Assembly (NCBI GenBank): GCA_964493095.1
Contig: CAZBNG010000029.1
Location: 1 to 26,278 of the forward strand
DNA length: 26,278 nucleotides
Direction of reading: 5' to 3'
DNA from: CAYXSX01 sp964493095
GTDB lineage: Bacteria; Pseudomonadota; Alphaproteobacteria; Micavibrionales; Micavibrionaceae
Numbering within the stretch: the first letter of the stretch is position 1; each line of letters opens with the position of its first letter. Under the pieces are notes generated by a model. The model ran no database searches and had not been told where the DNA came from. It saw nothing but the letters and a program-made list of their open reading frames with translations. Below are positions 22,097 through 26,278 of this stretch, one piece after another. The position numbers were made by a program, and so were the translations under genes.

Positions 22097-23173
22097 ATGA
22101 ACATATTGGGCATCGAAACAAGCTGTGACGAAACCGCCGCCGCGGTTGTCAACGACAAGCGTGAAATCCTGTCCAACCTTGTGCTGGGGCAGATGAAGGA
22201 ACACGAAGCTTTCGGCGGCGTGGTGCCGGAAATTGCCGCCCGCGCCCACCTCGATCATCTCGACACCTTGATTCAGGGGGCCATGAAGGATGCCGAATTA
22301 TCCTTTGCCGACCTTGACGGTGTGGCCGCCACCTGCGGCCCCGGGCTGATCGGCGGGGTGATGGTGGGCATGATGGCGGGCAAGGCGATTGCCGCCGCTC
22401 ATAACCTGCCCTTCATGGCAGTCAACCACCTTGAAGGCCACGCCCTGACCCCGCGTCTGACCGATGGCGTGGAGTTTCCTTACCTCCTGCTGCTGATTTC
22501 CGGGGGGCACACGCAAATCCTCGTGGCCGAAGGAGTAAACCGCTACAAACGCTGGGGCACGACGCTGGATGACGCCTGCGGCGAGTGTTTCGACAAGGCG
22601 GCGCAGCTTATGGGGCTGGGTCATCCGGGCGGCCCACGCATACAGGAAATCGCCGCCACTTGCAAAAGCCCTCAAGATGCCCTGAAGCGTTTTGACCTGC
22701 CGCGCCCGATGAAGGGGCGAGAGGAACTGGATTTTTCCTTCTCCGGCATGAAAACCGCTGTCAGGAACCATATCGAAAAGCTGCCCCCCGGTGAATTGCA
22801 GCGCGGTGATATTGCGGATCTGGCCTATGCGCTGCAAACCGCGATTGCAGAAGTGCTGGCCGAGCGCTGCGATAAGGCCCTTACGCACTTTAAAGCGGAA
22901 TATAGCCCGGCACAGACATCCCTTGTCGTTTCCGGCGGCGTGGCGGCCAATACCGCTATCCGCGCGGCGCTTGATACTATGGCGGCAAATCACAAGGCAA
23001 AGCTCTTTGCCCCGCCCCCCGCACTTTGTTCGGATAACGCCGTTATGATCGCCTGGGCCGGGCTGGAGCGCCTGCAGGCGGGGCTCACGGATTCCCTTGA
23101 TTTCAAAGCCCGCCCGCGCTGGCCCCTTGACCCCGAAGCTGAGCCACGGCATGGTGCTGGGGTAAAAGCCTGA
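22097..23173 (+). CDS. tsaD: tRNA N6-threonylcarbamoyladenosine synthase subunit TsaD (Gcp)
   Basis: This 358-aa cytoplasmic enzyme transfers the threonylcarbamoyl group to A37 of ANN-decoding tRNAs, working with TsaB and TsaE. MNILGIETSCDETAAAVV opens the ASKHA fold. The metal ligands are in VNHLEGHALTP (H111, H115). CGPGLIGG, LLISGGHTQ, DFSFSGMKTAV and VSGGVAANTAIR are all conserved. The frame is open upstream to 21932 through the palindromic repeat. I chose the ATG at 22097 because it begins the conserved N-terminus; only a weak purine-rich site precedes it. The gpsA gene follows after 48 bp on the same strand. Confidence 0.97.
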   Translation: MNILGIETSCDETAAAVVNDKREILSNLVLGQMKEHEAFGGVVPEIAARAHLDHLDTLIQGAMKDAELSFADLDGVAATCGPGLIGGVMVGMMAGKAIAAAHNLPFMAVNHLEGHALTPRLTDGVEFPYLLLLISGGHTQILVAEGVNRYKRWGTTLDDACGECFDKAAQLMGLGHPGGPRIQEIAATCKSPQDALKRFDLPRPMKGREELDFSFSGMKTAVRNHIEKLPPGELQRGDIADLAYALQTAIAEVLAERCDKALTHFKAEYSPAQTSLVVSGGVAANTAIRAALDTMAANHKAKLFAPPPALCSDNAVMIAWAGLERLQAGLTDSLDFKARPRWPLDPEAEPRHGAGVKA

Positions 23174-23221
23174 AGGCTAACGTACCTTACAAAAACATCT
23201 GGCACAGGAACAGGAGGGTAT

Positions 23222-24217
23222 ATGCGGACAATCGGAGTGATCGGCGCAGGAGCTTGGGGAACCGCTTTAGCGCAGGTTCTGTCCCAAAACAGCGAGCAAT
23301 ATAACCGCAGCGTGACCATATGGGCCCGCGAACCCGAAGTGGCGGAAGCCATCAATACCAAGCATGAAAACACAACATACCTTCCCGGAATCAAGCTGGA
23401 TAAAAGCCTGAAAGCCACAGACAGCCTGTCCAAGGCTTCGGCCTGCGATATCCTGCTCATCGTCACCCCGGCGCAATTTGTGCGCGCCACCCTGAAAAAC
23501 ATGCGCAGCGACATTGCCGACGGTAAACCCATTGTATTGTGCGCCAAAGGTATTGAGCTTGATACCGGCTTGCTAATGTCTCAGGTTGCCGCCGAAGTCG
23601 TTCCCAACGCCACCATCGCCATTCTCACCGGCCCTACTTTCGCCAGCGAAATTGCCTCCGGCCTGCCCTCCGCCGTGACGATTGCCGCCTCCGACAAGGA
23701 TGTGGCACAGGAGCTTCAGGAAGCGCTAGGCGCCAAATTGTTCCGCCCTTACATCACCGAGGATATTATCGGCGCACAGCTTGGCGGGGCCATCAAGAAC
23801 GTTATCGCGATTGCCTGCGGCATCGTGCACGGACACAAACTGGGCGAAAGCGCCCGCGCAGCCCTTCTTACACGCGGCGTGGCGGAAATCGCACGGCTGG
23901 GCGTGGCAATGGGCGCGCAGAAGGAAACCCTCCTTGGGATGTGCGGCATCGGTGACCTGATGCTCACGTGCTCTTCTATGCAGTCTCGAAATTTCTCGCT
24001 TGGGGTCGCCCTTGGGGAAGGTAAAACGCTTGAGGAGGTTCTGGGCCCGCGTAAATCAGTTACCGAAGGCGTTTATTCCGCCACTTCCACCTTGTCGCTG
24101 GCCAAGAAATTCGCCGTCGACATGCCGATCACCGAAGCGGTCCATAAATGCCTGCATGAGGGCGTATCCGTGGACGAGGCCATACAGGAAATGCTCAACC
24201 GGCCGTTCCGGTATTGA
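23222..24217 (+). CDS. gpsA: Glycerol-3-phosphate dehydrogenase [NAD(P)+]
   Basis: This 331-aa enzyme reduces dihydroxyacetone phosphate to sn-glycerol-3-phosphate for phospholipid synthesis. It has an N-terminal Rossmann fold, GVIGAGAWGTALA (residues 5-17; G8, G10 and G13 are the nucleotide loop). ILTGPTFASEIA (about 138-149) and GGAIKNVIAIACG (about 187-199) carry the conserved catalytic Lys region, and GCGIGDLMLTC-like MCGIGDLMLTCSS is intact. AGGAGGGT stands just before the ATG, a strong ribosome-binding site. It probably shares a transcript with tsaD. No terminator is obvious in the 84 bp to the EVE gene. Confidence 0.97.
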   Translation: MRTIGVIGAGAWGTALAQVLSQNSEQYNRSVTIWAREPEVAEAINTKHENTTYLPGIKLDKSLKATDSLSKASACDILLIVTPAQFVRATLKNMRSDIADGKPIVLCAKGIELDTGLLMSQVAAEVVPNATIAILTGPTFASEIASGLPSAVTIAASDKDVAQELQEALGAKLFRPYITEDIIGAQLGGAIKNVIAIACGIVHGHKLGESARAALLTRGVAEIARLGVAMGAQKETLLGMCGIGDLMLTCSSMQSRNFSLGVALGEGKTLEEVLGPRKSVTEGVYSATSTLSLAKKFAVDMPITEAVHKCLHEGVSVDEAIQEMLNRPFRY

Positions 24218-24301
24218 TTACCTTATTGCGGGCTTATAGCTTTTGAGTCAAAAAGTGTTATCTTTTGCTCGCGGGACATAAAAAGTGAAGAGGAGAGAAT
24301 T

Positions 24302-24724
24302 ATGGCTTACTGGCTGCTGAAATCCGAACCCTATAAATTTTCATGGGAAGACCAGGTAAAAAAGGGTAATGGACGCTGGGAAAAGCGAGTGCGCAATTTT
24401 CAGGCGCGCAATAATCTCTCCGCGATGAAACCGGGGGACAAGGGCTTTTTTTACCACTCCAACGAAGGGAAAGAGATTGTCGGCATTCTGGAGGTTACAG
24501 GCGAAGCTTACCCCGACCCCGACGATGAAACGGGCAAGTTCGTGACTGTTGATGTTAAGCCGCTCACCGCGCTGCAAACCCCGGTTACGCTGGCCGATCT
24601 GAAATCCCACCCCGTTCTGAGCAATATGAAAGTGGTGCGGCAGGTACGCCTGTCCGTTTCCCCCGTAACGGAAGAAGAATGGGAAATCGTCTGCGCCATG
24701 GGCGGCCTCAGGAAAGCGGCGTAA
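24302..24724 (+). CDS. EVE domain protein
   Basis: This 140-aa, single-domain protein has the EVE (PUA-like) fold. MAYWLLKSEPYKFSWEDQ opens it. The RVRNFQARNNL and MKPGDKGFFYHSNEGKEIVG motifs (about 35-63) and VDVKPLTAL follow, and LSVSPVTEEEW lies near the end. EVE domains bind modified bases in DNA or RNA, so a base-reader role is likely, but its partner is unknown. A strong SD (AGAGGAG) precedes the ATG. In Alphaproteobacteria the gene usually follows tsaD-gpsA. A YciI gene often seen between gpsA and EVE is absent here. It is convergent with the next gene. Confidence 0.95.
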   Translation: MAYWLLKSEPYKFSWEDQVKKGNGRWEKRVRNFQARNNLSAMKPGDKGFFYHSNEGKEIVGILEVTGEAYPDPDDETGKFVTVDVKPLTALQTPVTLADLKSHPVLSNMKVVRQVRLSVSPVTEEEWEIVCAMGGLRKAA

Positions 24725-24765
24725 AGAAAAATCTCAATAGGCTTTAACTAAAAAAAACGTTTACT

Positions 24766-25485
24766 TCATGGTGAAGGATAGCCGCGGCCAAGAACAACTT
24801 CTTCAAGACTCGGACGATAGCCTTCTTCGCCCGGGCGTTTAAGCGTTCCAAGAACATATCCTGTCGGATCATCTAGAATTCCGTCTATGGTTCTTTTTAT
24901 TGCTTCCTGTTGCTGGACAGTGGTGGTCAACCCATTTGCATGCCCCCACAAAAGCGCTTTCATTCCTTCGATTTTTTGTAACGCTTCTCTTACTGCGTCG
25001 TCTTCATCGGGGGAAATTTTCACATCAGCCGGCGGACGTCCCATATGATATTTTAGTTCAACGTCTGTAACGGCATGAACCCCTTTTTTAAAAACGGCAA
25101 AAACAAAAAGGATAGCTGCTCTTTCCGCATAAACACCGTATCTGGCATCCAAAAGGCAGCTTACTGCCGCAACAACGTCAGACCATTCACCGTGTTGGAC
25201 AATATCTTCACCTTCTTTCCATGTTCCATATCGCTCAAGAGCTTTTCGCACAAAATTTTGAATGGCAATGCGCGTGTCACCAGTATTATCTCTCTGCTCT
25301 ATCGCCGGTACAATATAATCTTGCCACACTTCCTGTGTTACCAACGCCCCGTCCGCAGCGCCTGCGATACTATTGATAACCCCTGCCATTTCCCTGTCAC
25401 TCAAGGTTATAAACGTCAAAAAGTCCCGCGCCTGCTGTAAGCTCGCTTCATCAAAGTCTCCTTTAGGTTTTTTATCTGCAGTCAT
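24766..25485 (-). CDS. Hypothetical protein, soluble and helical
   Basis: I do not recognise a family for this 239-aa protein. It has no signal peptide or clear transmembrane segment. AERAAILFVFAVFKKGVHAV (about 119-138) is the most hydrophobic helix and is probably buried. The remainder alternates acidic and basic helices: LQQARDFLTFITLSD, WKEGEDIVQHGEWSDVVAAV and DAVREALQKIEGMKALLWG. The C-terminus contains GTLKRPGEEGYRPSLEEVVL. AAAGGAG lies 9 nt before the ATG. Its coding DNA looks AT-richer than the gpsA/EVE genes. It sits alone between two convergent or divergent neighbours, so it is likely a single-gene unit. A hydrolase or secreted-effector role cannot be read. Confidence 0.7.
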   Translation of the reverse strand: MTADKKPKGDFDEASLQQARDFLTFITLSDREMAGVINSIAGAADGALVTQEVWQDYIVPAIEQRDNTGDTRIAIQNFVRKALERYGTWKEGEDIVQHGEWSDVVAAVSCLLDARYGVYAERAAILFVFAVFKKGVHAVTDVELKYHMGRPPADVKISPDEDDAVREALQKIEGMKALLWGHANGLTTTVQQQEAIKRTIDGILDDPTGYVLGTLKRPGEEGYRPSLEEVVLGRGYPSP

Positions 25486-25513
25486 CGCGCATACTCCTTT
25501 TAAGAATTCACGC

Positions 25514-25543
25514 TAAAATCCCACAGAAAAAACAATATGTCAA
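25514..25543 (-). promoter_or_regulatory. Candidate promoter of the 239-aa gene
   Basis: A perfect TTGACA is read on the minus strand at 25543 to 25538. A weak -10, ATTTTA (25519 to 25514), lies 18 nt downstream. Transcription would start near 25507, about 20 nt before the start codon. The -35 is convincing; the -10 is not. Confidence 0.4.
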
Positions 25544-25582
25544 ATTTATAATTTAGGCGCTGAAGATTGATAATGCCTGTGT

Positions 25583-25588
25583 TATACA
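25583..25588 (+). promoter_or_regulatory. Candidate -10 (TATACA) immediately before the EamA ATG
   Basis: TATACA lies 7 nt before the ATG at 25596, which would place the transcription start at or next to the start codon. The matching -35, CTGAAG (25560-25565) with a 17-nt spacer, is poor. It supports leaderless translation, in agreement with the missing SD. Confidence 0.3.
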
Positions 25589-25595
25589 GATACTT

Positions 25596-26278
25596 ATGAT
25601 ATCTACCCGTGATTTACTCCTTGCTCTTCTTGTCATTACAATCTGGTCGATCAACGTTGTGGCCATCAAGGTCATCGTCGGAGAAGTCGGGCCGTTCACG
25701 GCCATGTCTTTCCGTTTCGTTCTTACCACGCTTTTATTCCTGCCCTTCGCCCGCTGGCCGGGGAAAGATAAAGTCTGGCTGATTGCGCAGATCGCCATTC
25801 TTTTATGTGTTCTGCACCAGGGGGCGCTCTTCTGGTCACTGGTGCGGCTGGAAGCTTCGGTTACCTCAATCCTGCTGCAACTGCAGGTCATTTTCTCCGT
25901 GCTTTTGGGATGGCTGGTTTTCAAGGAAAAATTTGGCCTGCGCACTGGTGCAGGGATAGCTCTGGGCGTTTTGGGTGTGATTATCCTTGTCGGGCTGCCG
26001 GCGCAAAAACCCGATATGGCTGGGGTCATTGGCATGGTTGTGTGCACGTCAACACTGGCATGGGCCTATGCCCGCATGAAATCGTTGCAAAACATTGGTC
26101 CCGCGACCTACCTTGTCGTCCTGCACGCGGTGGCAAGCGTGCCCGTGGTGATGATCGCTTTTGCTTTAGAGACCCCGCTTCAGATTGACTGGAGCACGGT
26201 CAATATGCCGCTTTTTATCGGCGTGCTGGCCTTCCAGGTTACCTTTACCAGCATGGCGCATATGCTCTGGCAGCGCCT
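25596..26278 (+). CDS. EamA/DMT-family transporter (partial, 3' end outside window)
   Basis: The frame is open from the ATG to the window end, giving the first 227 residues of a membrane protein with about seven helices so far. It begins MISTRDLLLALLVITIWSIN, followed by VVAIKVIVGEVGPFTAMSFRF. This is the EamA opening, with the W-S-x-N-x-V-A-I-K motif of drug/metabolite exporters. VTSILLQLQVIFSVLLGWLVFKEK (about residues 90-112) is the conserved helix 3-4 region. The second EamA repeat starts near GMVVCTSTLAWAYARM. It exports small metabolites such as amino acids or drugs; the substrate is unknown. No SD lies before the ATG, and a -10 abuts it. The 110-bp gap to the previous gene is divergent. 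Confidence 0.9.
   Translation, partial: MISTRDLLLALLVITIWSINVVAIKVIVGEVGPFTAMSFRFVLTTLLFLPFARWPGKDKVWLIAQIAILLCVLHQGALFWSLVRLEASVTSILLQLQVIFSVLLGWLVFKEKFGLRTGAGIALGVLGVIILVGLPAQKPDMAGVIGMVVCTSTLAWAYARMKSLQNIGPATYLVVLHAVASVPVVMIAFALETPLQIDWSTVNMPLFIGVLAFQVTFTSMAHMLWQR

Noticed and set aside
22298..23152. 284-aa minus-strand reading frame
   Set aside because: It is antisense to tsaD, whose conserved motifs are unambiguous.
1..26278. CRISPR arrays, tRNA genes, insertion sequences or prophage genes
   Set aside because: I looked for regular direct repeats, tRNA-like cloverleaf sequence and transposase or integrase motifs and saw none.

Overview
The window reads as chromosome of a free-standing alphaproteobacterium of moderate G+C. 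Three things support this. The 16S rRNA 5' end on the minus strand has the usual alphaproteobacterial sequence. A DUF1489 gene is present, a family known essentially from Alphaproteobacteria. The block hemY - mitofilin/Mic60 - hemD - hemC on one strand faces tsaD - gpsA - EVE on the other, which is a characteristic alphaproteobacterial arrangement. I cannot name a genus from the sequence.

Layout. (1) 1-480: the 5' end of a 16S rRNA gene reading leftward, its leader with two clear inverted repeats and a boxA-like site, and a near-consensus promoter (TTGACG, 17 bp, TATATA). (2) 585-3309: a DUF115-type gene (minus) and a Na+/phosphate symporter with a PhoU tail (plus), divergently transcribed. 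(3) 3315-5841: an accessory-looking, AT-richer minus-strand block. It holds a 405-aa protein of unknown function, the conserved DUF1489 protein and a 215-aa protein with an HEMVH zinc-protease motif that resembles NleD-type effector proteases. (4) 6023-13656: a surface polysaccharide locus with a 900-aa exporter carrying six SLBB-like repeats, two GT2 glycosyltransferases, a Wzz-like chain-length protein, a GT4 glycosyltransferase and a Wzy/WaaL-like polymerase or ligase. The last of these is translationally coupled to a TauE/SafE exporter (to 14489). (5) 14583-16993: a periplasmic coiled-coil protein, an orphan 221-aa protein with its own strong terminator, and a rhomboid protease. (6) 17022-24724: the haem/MICOS/housekeeping block. 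(7) 24766-26278: an orphan 239-aa gene and the 5' part of an EamA transporter cut by the window edge.

How the genes fit together. The polysaccharide genes cover glycosyl transfer, polymerisation or ligation, chain-length control and outer-membrane export, but no flippase, initiating transferase or tyrosine kinase is in view. HemC and HemD carry out successive steps of tetrapyrrole synthesis. Mic60 and HemY are inner-membrane proteins genetically linked to them.

The most unusual points are a DNA-binding-like helix-turn-helix on the cytoplasmic end of the Mic60 homologue, the HEMVH protein and its unknown neighbour as candidate secreted effectors, and a nested direct/inverted repeat (21991-22069) between hemC and tsaD. 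All family calls come from reading the protein sequences; no database search was run.
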